Shown piece after piece: positions 17,806-26,390 of a stretch of DNA of 64,000 nt (the stretch's first letter is position 1; every line of letters starts with the position of its first letter). The position numbers and the translations under genes were made by a program. Origin of the DNA: JALOLG01 sp963776935 (GTDB lineage Bacteria > Actinomycetota > Acidimicrobiia > Acidimicrobiales > Ilumatobacteraceae); NCBI GenBank assembly GCA_963776935.1, contig CAVZOP010000015.1, forward strand, positions 372,001 through 436,000, written 5' to 3'. Under the pieces are notes generated by a model that was not told where the DNA came from, searched no databases, and saw nothing but the letters and a program-made list of their open reading frames with translations.

Positions 17806-18966
17806 ATGACGACCACTGTCCTGGAACGGACGATCGAGCTCATTCCCGAGCTGCGTGAGCGCGCCGAGCAGGCCAACGCCGACCGGCGACTGCCGGAGGA
17901 GAACATCAAGGCGCTGCAGCAGGCCGGGTCGTTCAAGGTGCTCCAGAGCAGCCGCAACGGCGGGCTCGGTCTCGGGGTGCGCGACCACCTCGACGTGATC
18001 TCCACGCTCGCTCGCGGCTGCGCGTCCACGGCGTGGGTCGCGGGGGTCGTGCACGCCCACTCGTGGCTGCTGTCGCACTTCCCCGCCGAGGGTCAGGACG
18101 ACGTCTACGGCGACCATCCCGACGCCGTGGTGTCGGCGGTGATCGGGCCGCGCGGGCGGGCCGTGAAGACCGCCGACGGGTTCCGGCTCGAAGGCGTCTG
18201 GCCGTTCGCGTCCGGCTCGGAGCGCGCCGACTGGCTGCTGCTCGGGGCGGTCGTCGTCGACGGCGACACGGTCGTGGATGAGGGCGACTTCATCGTGCCC
18301 ACGTCTGCCGTCACGTTCATGGACGACTGGTACGTCACCGGCCTGCGCGCGACGGGGTCGTGCACGGTGAAGCTCGACGGGCTCGACATCCCTGACCATC
18401 GCTTCTTGTCGTTGCCCGGCCTGATCATGGGCAACAGTCCGGGTGGTGGGCTGCACACGGACTGGGTGCAGAACTCCGCGCCGGTCCCGGTGCTGACGAT
18501 CGCCCTCACCGGCGGAGCGCTCGGGCTCGCCCGCCAGGCGCTCGAGGACTTCCCGCCGCTCGTGATCGGCAAGACGATCGCTTACACCGCCGGGCGCCAG
18601 GACACCCACCCGATCACGCACGTCAAGCTGGCCGACGCGGCGATGCGGGTCGAGGAGGGCGAACTGCTGCTCTACCGGTGCGCCGACGAGATCGACGCCG
18701 CCGGCAAGGCCGGTATCGAGCTGCCGCTGCTGACCCGGGCCCGGATGCGTGTCGACTGCGCGGTCGGTGTGCGGCGCTGCCTGGAGGCGGTCGAGATCCT
18801 GTTCACCGCGGCCGGCGCAACCGGCGTGCGCAGTTCGTCGCCGTTGGCGGGGGCGCTCGCCGACCTCAAGGCGATCAACAACCACGGCCTCCTGCAACTC
18901 GAGATGAACCTGGAGATGTACGGGCGGTTGCTGATGGGCCTCGAGCCCAACACCCCGTTGATCTGA
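17806..18966 (+). CDS. Second flavin-dependent monooxygenase oxygenase component (HsaA-like)
   Basis: A 386-residue intact paralogue of the preceding gene (LIPELRERAEQANADRRLPEENIKALQQAGSFKVL, then GCASTAWVAGV, VEGVWPFASGS-like and WYVTGLRATGSCTV segments). ATG 17806 has AAGGAG seven bases upstream; the upstream MPVPIIKESP extension lacks a site. It shares the family's C-terminal helical domain (acyl-CoA dehydrogenase C-terminal type 2). Two oxygenases in tandem may take different ring positions or substrates, or one may support the other. Confidence 0.87.
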   Translation: MTTTVLERTIELIPELRERAEQANADRRLPEENIKALQQAGSFKVLQSSRNGGLGLGVRDHLDVISTLARGCASTAWVAGVVHAHSWLLSHFPAEGQDDVYGDHPDAVVSAVIGPRGRAVKTADGFRLEGVWPFASGSERADWLLLGAVVVDGDTVVDEGDFIVPTSAVTFMDDWYVTGLRATGSCTVKLDGLDIPDHRFLSLPGLIMGNSPGGGLHTDWVQNSAPVPVLTIALTGGALGLARQALEDFPPLVIGKTIAYTAGRQDTHPITHVKLADAAMRVEEGELLLYRCADEIDAAGKAGIELPLLTRARMRVDCAVGVRRCLEAVEILFTAAGATGVRSSSPLAGALADLKAINNHGLLQLEMNLEMYGRLLMGLEPNTPLI

Positions 18967-19044
18967 TCGACATCTCCGTCGTGCGGTTGTAACGAACGCC
19001 GGGACGCGTCGATCTCTCCAGCGTGAGATCCGCGAGGGTCGCGC

Positions 19045-19374
19045 GTGTCGCTGATCAAGACGCTGTGGGCGTCGGTCCAGGGCGATCCGGTGTTCATGCG
19101 CAGGGTGAACGGATGGTTCACGATCTTTTGGATCGTCATGATCCCCGTGTCGATCCTGACCGGCTGGATCTCGGAGGTCGTGTACGTGTCCGTGCTGTCA
19201 CTGTGGGCGTTGGTCTCAGGGCACTGGAGCGCTTGGCAAGCCGCGCGTGTCGAGGTCGTGCAGCAAGAAGCGGTGCGGAAGGCAGAAGAAGAGCCGATCG
19301 AGGAACGCGTGGTGGAAAAGATCGTCGAGGAGACGACCGTCGAACCCGCGACGGCACCCGACACCTCCGTCTAG
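19045..19374 (+). CDS. Small membrane protein with acidic tail, unknown function
   Basis: A 109-residue protein from GTG 19045 (VSLIKTLWASVQGDPVF). Two hydrophobic segments (about residues 22-40, NGWFTIFWIVMIPVSILTGW, and 44-58, VVYVSVLSLWALVSG) are followed by a highly charged helix rich in Glu/Val (about 65-100), likely a short coiled coil, and a Thr/Pro end. I do not recognise a named family. It stands alone between the monooxygenase operon and the HNH gene. Confidence 0.65.
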   Translation: MSLIKTLWASVQGDPVFMRRVNGWFTIFWIVMIPVSILTGWISEVVYVSVLSLWALVSGHWSAWQAARVEVVQQEAVRKAEEEPIEERVVEKIVEETTVEPATAPDTSV

Positions 19375-19498
19375 CCAACTTGTCCGACGCGTCCGTGCTC
19401 TGAAGTGCCTGGTCAGGGTGACTGTCATACCCCCTGTCTACCGTGGTTGGCATCCGGCTTCCCCCTGGTTGATCGCAGTGGTCGAAAGGGGTTTGGTG

Positions 19499-20761
19499 AT
19501 GGAGGATCGTGGTGTCGGCGAGGCGATCGCCGAACTGTTGACGCTCGATGTGGCGGGGTGTGACCGGGCCGATCTGACGGGTGTGGTGAAGTTGGCGCAG
19601 CGGGTGCGGGGCTGGGTCGACGCGGTCGACGTGGCGATCGCCCGCCGCTCGCACGAACTGGCTGCGGAGGGTCGTTCGGAGTCGGCGGCGGAGGTGCTGA
19701 CCGGTCATGGGCGACGCTCGAGCCGTGAGACCCGGGCGGTGTCGGATCGTTGCGAGGTGTGCGACCAGATGCCCGACTTCGAAGCTGCCATGGCGTCAGG
19801 CGCCGTGTCGGCCGCGCAGTGGATGCGGTCGCCAACGCCGCTCGAGGGCTGGATGATGCGGGTCGGGAGCGTTTGGCCGGGCTACAGGACGATTTGTTGG
19901 GGTTGCGCGGGTGGAGCCGGTGGCGGTGTTCGAGCGGCGCTGCCGGCTGCTGGGCAAACGCCTCGCCGGCGACGACGGCGAAACAGAGCTCGACACACAG
20001 AAAGCATCGGTGTCGGTGCGACGCTGGATCGACAAACCCTCCGGCATGCACCACACCCACCTCACCCTCGACCCCGAGCGTGACGCCAAACTGTGGTCGG
20101 CGATCGACACCCAACTGGCCACCATCAAACAAGGCGACGGGAACGTCGGGCACACCGATCGACCAACTCTTGGCTGACGCGGTCGTGTGCGCGGTGTCGG
20201 GGGAACGGTCAGGCGAGCGGCGGGTGCCGGAGATCTGTGTCCACGTCGACTACCACACGCTGCTCAACGGTTGCACGAGCAGTCGCTGTGTGAGACCGCC
20301 GACGGCATCCCACTGCCACCCGCCACGGTGCGCCGTTTGGCGTGTGAGGCGGCGATCGTACCCATCGTGCTCAACACCGCCGGTGAGGTGTTGGACTGCG
20401 GTCGCGACGTCCGCGTCGCGAACCGGGCGCAGCGGCGGGCGTTGCGGGCGATGTACCGCACCTGCGGCTACCCCCACTGCGACATCACGTTCGACCGCTG
20501 CGACATCCACCACGTCATCGCCTGGCTCCAACACGGATCAACCGACCTGCAAAATCTGCTGCCGCTATGTAGCCGGCACCACCACCTGGTGCACGAGGGA
20601 CACTGGCGACTCACACTCGACAAACACCGCACCTCACCATCCACCGACCCGACGGCACCCGACACTTCCACGGCACCACGATCAACCGCACACGACGCGA
20701 CAACCGTGTGCGCGAACCGGTTCGTCAGCGAGTGGCCACCCGCACGACTGGTCCGCCATGA
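19499..20761 (+). pseudogene. DUF222 / HNH endonuclease (13E12-type), multiply frameshifted
   Basis: Start ATG 19499 (MEDRGVGEAIAELLTLDV). The DUF222 segments (AQRVRGWVDAVDVAIARR, VDAVANAARGLDDAGRERL, VAVFERRCRLLGKRLAGDDG, WIDKPSGMHHTHLTLDPE, DYHTLLNG) and the C-terminal HNH domain (CRTCGYPHCD, DIHHVIAWLQHGSTDLQNLLPLC, HHHLVHEGHWRL) are all recognisable but lie in changing frames. Slips fall near 19825, 19905, 20160, 20280 and 20625, ending at TGA 20759-20761. Such genes are multicopy and often decayed in actinobacteria. Five slips are more than in any other gene here, so real decay is likely even if some slips are sequence errors. Confidence 0.8.
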
Positions 20762-20854
20762 CAACGTCCGCAGGGGTGACACGGCTCGGTCCGTGGCTCG
20801 GTCGGGCGACCGCGGCCGCTGGCCAGCAGATCGGCAGCCTGAGAAGGGCCGGAC

Positions 20855-21340
20855 TCAGGTGACGGCGTGATCGGCCCGATCGCGGATGAACTCCAGGATC
20901 TTGATGTGCTTGGACGTGTCGTCCTGCATGAGGTCGAGCAAGAGGACCCACAACGTCGTGTCGCGCATGTCCTTCATCTGCTTGGCCAGTTGCTTGAGCT
21001 CCTTGGCGTCCGCACGCTCGGTCTCGAGCAGACGCTCTGTGGTCGCCATGATGCGCTCACGGTCGGCTTTGAGACCGTGCAGCGAGGGGATCGGCTCGTC
21101 GTCGGCGCGTAGTTCAGCCAGGTTCCGGATCGATTCGGCCAAGTCGTTGAACGTCTGATGGTGACGGCGTTCATCGGCGAGGATCAGACCGGCCAGATAG
21201 CGAAACGCGGGTGAACCGGCTGGGTCCTCCGCGAGTCGCTGATATTCCGCGAGGATCGCTCCTTCTGTCGCGACGTGGCCGCTGACGAAGTCGTACATGT
21301 CCTGCTCCCAAACGCTCGCCCCGGTGATGCGCGTCGACAT
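20855..21340 (-). CDS. Ferritin-like helical-bundle protein, unknown function
   Basis: A 161-residue all-helical protein. I chose the ATG at 21340 (MSTRITGASVWEQDMYDFV) because GGGAG lies six bases upstream; an ATG four codons earlier has its site abutting. Helix 1 has VATEGAILAEYQ, helix 2 has ADERRHHQTFNDL (an E-x-x-H pair), helix 3 is glutamate-rich (TERLLETERADAKEL) and helix 4 has QDDTSKHIKILEFI. This spacing of Glu/His suggests a diiron ferritin-like/rubrerythrin-type bundle, but the metal site is not certain. It converges with the HNH gene. Confidence 0.7.
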   Translation of the reverse strand: MSTRITGASVWEQDMYDFVSGHVATEGAILAEYQRLAEDPAGSPAFRYLAGLILADERRHHQTFNDLAESIRNLAELRADDEPIPSLHGLKADRERIMATTERLLETERADAKELKQLAKQMKDMRDTTLWVLLLDLMQDDTSKHIKILEFIRDRADHAVT

Positions 21341-21481
21341 CGTGTCTCCCATCCTCGACTTCTCGATGTCTGGATGATCGCCCCGAACAGACCATCTCGC
21401 CAGGGCCGCAAGTCCCTTTCCGTCATCGGCGGCGCTGCGTGCCGCAGGCCCGCGGAGCAGGCCGATCAGCGCGTCGAGAGC

Positions 21482-21778
21482 TCAGTCCAGTTCGAACTGG
21501 ACCGACGCCCGGTCGGCGAGCAACGGAGCGACGATGCCCTTGGCGATCTCGACGTGGCGCGGTGAGTCACGGTACGTGACGTACGCCTCGCGCGTCTCGA
21601 AGTCGCCGACGATGCCGAAGTCGTAGGTGCCGTCGGTGACACCGATGTCGCGACCGAGGTGATAGCTCACGACGCCATCGAGCGTGGCGACGTACTCGAC
21701 CAGGAGCTTGGCGATCTCGTCGACCTGATCGTCGGTCGTGTCGGGGAGCCAGCGGAACAGGACGCAGTGACGGATCAT
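21482..21778 (-). CDS. Dabb-domain (stress-responsive A/B barrel) protein
   Basis: A 98-residue single-domain protein starting MIRHCVLFRWLPDTTDDQVDEIAKLL. The Dabb pattern is clear: an initial I-x-H-x-V-x-F strand, two helices and the strand YDFGIVGDFETREAYVTYRDSPRHVEI. It is a ferredoxin-like dimeric barrel; functions vary (aromatic cyclases, stress proteins). It lies 41 nt beyond the end of the ABC exporter operon on the same strand. Confidence 0.88.
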   Translation of the reverse strand: MIRHCVLFRWLPDTTDDQVDEIAKLLVEYVATLDGVVSYHLGRDIGVTDGTYDFGIVGDFETREAYVTYRDSPRHVEIAKGIVAPLLADRASVQFELD

Positions 21779-21819
21779 CTGACCATGATGACGCGATCCG
21801 TCGGCTCGCGTCGATTCGC

Positions 21820-23613
21820 TCAGCCCGGCGCGACCTGCGTGCGTTCCCAGGCCGCCGCCAGCGCCGCGTATCGGCCGCCGGTGGCGATCAGTTCGTCGTG
21901 GGTGCCGATCTCGGCGATCCGTCCGTGGTCGACGACGGCGATCCGGTCGGCACGGCGCACGGTCGACAGCCGGTGGGCGACGACCACCACGGACCGGCCC
22001 CGCATCAGCCGCTCGAGGGCGCCCTCGACGACGGCTTCGGTGCCGGGGTCGAGGTTCGACGTCGCCTCGTCGAGCACCAGCACTGCCGGATCGACGAGCG
22101 CGGCACGGGCGAGCGACACCAGCTGGCGCTCACCTGCCGACAGTCGCGAGCCTCGCTCGCGGACCGGCGTCGCCAAACCGTCGGGGAAGCCGTCGAACCG
22201 CTCGAGCACGCCGATCGCGTCGAGAGCGGCGCGCACGTCGTCGTCGGTCGCGCTCGGGCGGGCGATGCGCAGGTTGTCGGCGATCGTGCCGTCGAACAAG
22301 AAGCCCTCCTGGGGGATCACGACGATGCGCTCGCGCAGCGACGCCAGCGTCGCGTCGCGCAGGTCGACGTCGCCGTAGCTGACCGTCCCGTGGTCCGGGT
22401 CGTACAGGCGCGACATCAGCTTGGCGACGGTCGACTTCCCGGCACCGGTCGGGCCCACGAGTGCGAGTCGCTCGCCGGCGCCGACGCGCATCGACACGTC
22501 CACGAGTGCCGCCGTCGACGTGCCGGGGTAGGAGAACGTGACGCCGTCGACCACGAGGTCGCCGCGCTCCGGCAACACGGCCGCGTCGGGCCGCTCGTCG
22601 ACCGCCGGCTCGGTGTCGAGGATCGTGAACAGCTTGTGCAGCGACGCGGTCGCCGACTGCACGGTGTTGTAGAGCTGCGAGAGCTGCTGCACCGGCTCGA
22701 ACAGGCTGGCGAGCAGCAGCACGACCGCGACGACGGTGCCAACCGACAGGTCGCCGCGATGCACGAGCCAACCGCCGGCACCGATTGCCAGCGCGGTGGC
22801 GAGCACGCCGCAGAACTCGACCAACCCGAAGTACCACGTCGACACGCGGACGCTGTGCAGGTGCGAGTCGTACAGCGCGCGATTCGAGGTGCGAAACCGG
22901 CGTCGCTGCTCGGGCTCGCGGGCGTAGGCCTGGATCACGCGCACCCCGCTGATGCCCTCTTGCAGCGCCGACAGGTTCTGACCGACGCGTTCGCGGACCT
23001 CGAGATAGGCGGCGTTGGAGTCGCGCTGGAACTTGATCGAGGCGACGATGATGATCGGCAGCACCATCAGGGCGACGAGCGTGAGCTGCCACGAGAGCAG
23101 GAACAGCACGACCAGCGAGAACGTCAGCAGGATTGCCGCCGCCACGAACTGCAGCACGCCCCACTGCACGAGCTCGGCCAGCGACTCGATGTCGGCGGTC
23201 ATCCGCGACACCAGCACGCCCGACTTGTTGCGGTCGAAGAAGGCCAGCGACTGGCGCTGGATGTGGTCGAACACGCGAATGCGCAAGATCCGCAGGAAGC
23301 CCTCGCCGGCGCGGTTGACGAAGACGTGTTGTTGTCGCCCACCGAGGTAGGCGACGATCGCGACGACGATGTAGAGCACGACGGCGAGGTCGAGGGCGCC
23401 GGCGTTGCCCTCGCGGATCCCCGTGTCGATGCCGTACCGAACGAGCAGCGGCCCGCACACGGTGGCCGCGGTCGACACGGCGATGAACGCAAGCGCGGCC
23501 ATCACGGTGCGACGGAAGGGCGACGCCATCTGGGCCGCCCGCCGCAGCACCGCCCGCGTCTCGGCGCCCTCGAGGCGCTCCTCGTCACTGACCGCGCCGG
23601 CCATCCCGAACAT
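21820..23613 (-). CDS. ABC exporter half-transporter, canonical Walker B subunit
   Basis: A 597-residue type I exporter half: six-helix membrane domain (residues about 35-330), then the ATPase domain. It has Walker A GPTGAGKST, Walker B VLVLDEATS with the catalytic Glu, and H-loop VAHRLST. Its signature, RLSAGERQ, deviates from LSGGQ. The start overlaps the stop of the partner gene (TGATG). The pair probably forms a heterodimeric exporter for lipids or drugs, of the TM287/288 or LmrCD kind. Confidence 0.93.
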   Translation of the reverse strand: MFGMAGAVSDEERLEGAETRAVLRRAAQMASPFRRTVMAALAFIAVSTAATVCGPLLVRYGIDTGIREGNAGALDLAVVLYIVVAIVAYLGGRQQHVFVNRAGEGFLRILRIRVFDHIQRQSLAFFDRNKSGVLVSRMTADIESLAELVQWGVLQFVAAAILLTFSLVVLFLLSWQLTLVALMVLPIIIVASIKFQRDSNAAYLEVRERVGQNLSALQEGISGVRVIQAYAREPEQRRRFRTSNRALYDSHLHSVRVSTWYFGLVEFCGVLATALAIGAGGWLVHRGDLSVGTVVAVVLLLASLFEPVQQLSQLYNTVQSATASLHKLFTILDTEPAVDERPDAAVLPERGDLVVDGVTFSYPGTSTAALVDVSMRVGAGERLALVGPTGAGKSTVAKLMSRLYDPDHGTVSYGDVDLRDATLASLRERIVVIPQEGFLFDGTIADNLRIARPSATDDDVRAALDAIGVLERFDGFPDGLATPVRERGSRLSAGERQLVSLARAALVDPAVLVLDEATSNLDPGTEAVVEGALERLMRGRSVVVVAHRLSTVRRADRIAVVDHGRIAEIGTHDELIATGGRYAALAAAWERTQVAPG

Positions 23614-25403
23614 CAGTCGGCTCCTGCCAGTGCGTCGACGTCGATGACGTCGCGCCGGCGGTCCATGGCCGCGAGCACATCTCGGTAGCGCTGGTTGGTG
23701 GCGAGCAGCTCGCCATGGGTGCCGGTCGCCGCCACCCGGCCCTCGTCGAGCAGCACGACCTTGTCGGCGATCGCGATCGTGGCCGGTCGGTGGGCGATCA
23801 CGATCGTCGTGCGCCCGTGCATCACGGTCTGCATCGCGGCCCGGATCTCGTGCTCCTTCGACGGATCGACGGCGCTCGTGGCGTCGTCGAGTACGAGGAT
23901 CCGCGGGTCGGCGACGATTGCCCTGGCGATCGCGATCCGCTGGCGCTGGCCACCCGACAGCGAGTACCCGCGCTCACCGATCAGCGTGTCGTACCCGTCC
24001 GGCAGCTCCACCACGAAGTCGTGGGCGCCGGCCGATCGCGCCGCGGCCTCGATGCGCGTGCGGTCGGCGCTCGGGTCGGCGAAGGCGATGTTGGCGGCGA
24101 CCGTGTCGTGGAACAGCAACGTGTCCTCGAACACCACCCCCACGGCGCGGCGAACGTCGTGGACCGCCACGTCGCGGACGTCGACGCCGTCGATCTCGAC
24201 GGTTCCGCGTTGCGGGTCGTAGAAGCGCAGCAGCAACCGGGCGACGGTCGACTTGCCCGAACCGGTCGCCCCGACGAGCGCGGCCGACTCCCCTGCCGCC
24301 AGCTCCAGGGTGAAGCCGTCGAGCACCGGCCGCCCAGTCGCGTCGGCCGCGTACCCGAACGTCACGTCGCGGAACGTGACGGCGCCGACTGGTGAACCAT
24401 CCGGCAGGGGGATGGGTCGAGCCGGATCGCGGATCTCGGGGACCGTGCCCAGCACTTCGTGCACACGCTCGAGCGCGGCGGCGGCGCGCTGGCCCCATGC
24501 CAGCGTCATCCCGATCGTGCGCAGGGGCCACACGAGCAGCGCAACGTAGAAGTTGAAGGCAACCAGCTCGCCGACGGTCATCTGCCCGTCGAGCACGCGG
24601 TGCCCGCCGATGCCGAGCACGGCGATCAGCCCGAGCGACGGCAGCAGGTCGATCGCCGGGAGGAAGCGCGACCGGACGCGCGCGGCCTGCACCGACACGC
24701 GTTGGATGTCGTCGGCCTCGGCCCGCAACTTGTCGGACTGCACCTGCTCGGCACCGAACCCCTTGATCACCCGCACGCCGGCGATGGTCTCCTCGACGAC
24801 CGTTGCCAGCTGCGCCTGCTCGGACTGCACCGCCAACACCGCCGGATGGATCGCCGACGAGAACCTCGTCGCCGTGATGTTGACGAGCGGGAGCGGCGCG
24901 AGTGCCACCAGGGCGAGGAACGGATCGGTGATGAACAAGATGACGACCACGCCGGCGACGAGGGCGAGGTTCGAGATCGTGAGCGGGATCATCACGACGA
25001 ACGCCTGCACCTGGTTGAGGTCGCTCGACGAGCGACTCATCAGCTGCCCCGTCTGGGCGCGGTCGTGATAGCCGATGTGCAACCCGAGGATGTGGTCGAA
25101 CAGGCGCTCGCGCATGCGCGTCTCGGTCAGGCGGCTCTCACGGAACGCGATGTAGCGGCGCAGGGCGGTGAACGTCCCGGTCAGCAGCCCGGTCATCCCG
25201 ATCAGCACGGCCCAGCCCACCACCGAGCCGCCACGCTCGATCCCGCTGTCGATGGCGTGCCGAGTGAGCTGCGGGATGAGCACCTTGCCGGCGGTCCAGA
25301 CCAGGCCGACGGCGATGCCGAGTGCGAGCCCTCGGCGCTGGCGGGACAACGCGTCGACGAGGTACTTCCACGCGTCCCTGCGTCGATCGTTTCCCTCGGC
25401 CAC
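23613..25403 (-). CDS. ABC exporter half-transporter, degenerate Walker B subunit
   Basis: A 596-residue partner of the preceding protein. The membrane domain has the expected intracellular coupling loops (RERLFDHILGLHIGYHD, SSSDLNQVQAFV). The ATPase domain has Walker A GATGSGKST and the canonical signature SLSGGQRQ, but Walker B reads LVLDDATS, so the catalytic Glu is Asp. That marks the degenerate site of a heterodimer. Its composite site would also contain the partner's non-canonical LSAGE signature. Start MAEGNDRRRDAWKYLVDAL at 25403. Confidence 0.93.
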   Translation of the reverse strand: MAEGNDRRRDAWKYLVDALSRQRRGLALGIAVGLVWTAGKVLIPQLTRHAIDSGIERGGSVVGWAVLIGMTGLLTGTFTALRRYIAFRESRLTETRMRERLFDHILGLHIGYHDRAQTGQLMSRSSSDLNQVQAFVVMIPLTISNLALVAGVVVILFITDPFLALVALAPLPLVNITATRFSSAIHPAVLAVQSEQAQLATVVEETIAGVRVIKGFGAEQVQSDKLRAEADDIQRVSVQAARVRSRFLPAIDLLPSLGLIAVLGIGGHRVLDGQMTVGELVAFNFYVALLVWPLRTIGMTLAWGQRAAAALERVHEVLGTVPEIRDPARPIPLPDGSPVGAVTFRDVTFGYAADATGRPVLDGFTLELAAGESAALVGATGSGKSTVARLLLRFYDPQRGTVEIDGVDVRDVAVHDVRRAVGVVFEDTLLFHDTVAANIAFADPSADRTRIEAAARSAGAHDFVVELPDGYDTLIGERGYSLSGGQRQRIAIARAIVADPRILVLDDATSAVDPSKEHEIRAAMQTVMHGRTTIVIAHRPATIAIADKVVLLDEGRVAATGTHGELLATNQRYRDVLAAMDRRRDVIDVDALAGAD

Positions 25404-25438
25404 ACGACCTCCCGTCGTCGAAGGGTACCGTTCGACCC

Positions 25439-26350
25439 GTGTCGCTCAGCGGTGGGTTGCCGACCCGGATCGGCCTCGGGACCGCCCCGATCTCGTCGCA
25501 CCCCACGGCACCGCACTGGTGGGGTCCGCAGGATCGCGACACCGCGGTGCGAGCGGTGCGCGCGGCGGTCGACGCCGGTGTCGGGTGGATCGACACGGCG
25601 CCGATGTACGGCTGGGGACGGGCCGAGGAGATCGTCGCCGAAGCGCTGGGCGGGCTCGCCGAGCGGCCGCTCGTGCTCACCAAGTGCGGCACGCTGCGCG
25701 CCGACGACGGTTCGTTCTACACCGACAACTCACCGGACGCGATGCGCCACGACGTCCACGGCAGCCTCCGTCGGCTCGGCGTCGACCGGCTCGACGTGGT
25801 GCAGGTGCACGACGTGGATCCGTCCGTACCCGTCGAGGAGACGTGGGGCGCGCTCCACGACCTCGTGGGCGAGGGTCTCATCGGTGCGGCCGGGCTGTCG
25901 AACCATTCCGTCGACCTGCTCGACCGGGCGCTCGCCGTCGGACCGGTCGCCACGGTCCAGAACCAGTACTCGCTGCTCGACCGCACACCGGAGTCCGACG
26001 GCACGTTGGAGTGGTGCGAACGCAACGGCGTGACGTTCCTGTCGTGGGGATCCCTCGGCGCCGGCTTCCTCGCCGACGATTTCGAGCTGCCCGACCTCGA
26101 CCCCGACGACCTCCGCCACCGCCTGCGCTGGGCGGGCGCCGACGCGGCGTTGACGGCGAGGATTCGCGAGGCGGTCGCCGCGATCGCGGCCGCGCACGAG
26201 TGCACGATGGTCGCCGTCGCCCTGGCGTGGCTCACGACGCGGCCCTACGTGTTCCCGATCGTCGGGGCGCGCACACCCGCCGAGGCGACCGCCCTCACCG
26301 ACCCCCTGCCGGCGCTCGACGCCGACGATCTGGCGCTGCTCGCTGTCTGA
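25439..26350 (+). CDS. Aldo/keto reductase family oxidoreductase
   Basis: A 303-residue (alpha/beta)8 NAD(P)H-dependent reductase, probable start GTG 25439 (VSLSGGLPTRIGLGTAPI). The catalytic tetrad is visible: Asp and Tyr in WIDTAPMYGWGRAEEI, Lys in VLTKCGTL and His in DVVQVHDVDPS. The C-terminal cofactor segment is VFPIVGARTPAEATAL. The group resembles L-fucose/D-threo-aldose 1-dehydrogenase-like AKRs, but the substrate is not set by sequence. It diverges from the exporter operon, with starts 35 bp apart. Confidence 0.88.
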   Translation: MSLSGGLPTRIGLGTAPISSHPTAPHWWGPQDRDTAVRAVRAAVDAGVGWIDTAPMYGWGRAEEIVAEALGGLAERPLVLTKCGTLRADDGSFYTDNSPDAMRHDVHGSLRRLGVDRLDVVQVHDVDPSVPVEETWGALHDLVGEGLIGAAGLSNHSVDLLDRALAVGPVATVQNQYSLLDRTPESDGTLEWCERNGVTFLSWGSLGAGFLADDFELPDLDPDDLRHRLRWAGADAALTARIREAVAAIAAAHECTMVAVALAWLTTRPYVFPIVGARTPAEATALTDPLPALDADDLALLAV

Positions 26351-26390
26351 TCAGCTGTGTCCGATCAGCTGTGTCTGATCAGCTGTGTCC
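26349..26390. repeat. Three tandem 14-bp units between aldo/keto reductase and arsC
   Basis: GATCAGCTGTGTC(C/T) repeats at 26349-26362, 26363-26376 and 26377-26390. The units contain the aldo/keto reductase stop at one end and the arsC stop at the other, so both genes end inside the array. Confidence 0.92.

Noticed and set aside
21898..23688. Long plus-strand open frame opposite the ABC exporter
   Set aside because: Composition (Arg/His/Asp-rich, no domains) is typical of antisense shadows in high-GC DNA.
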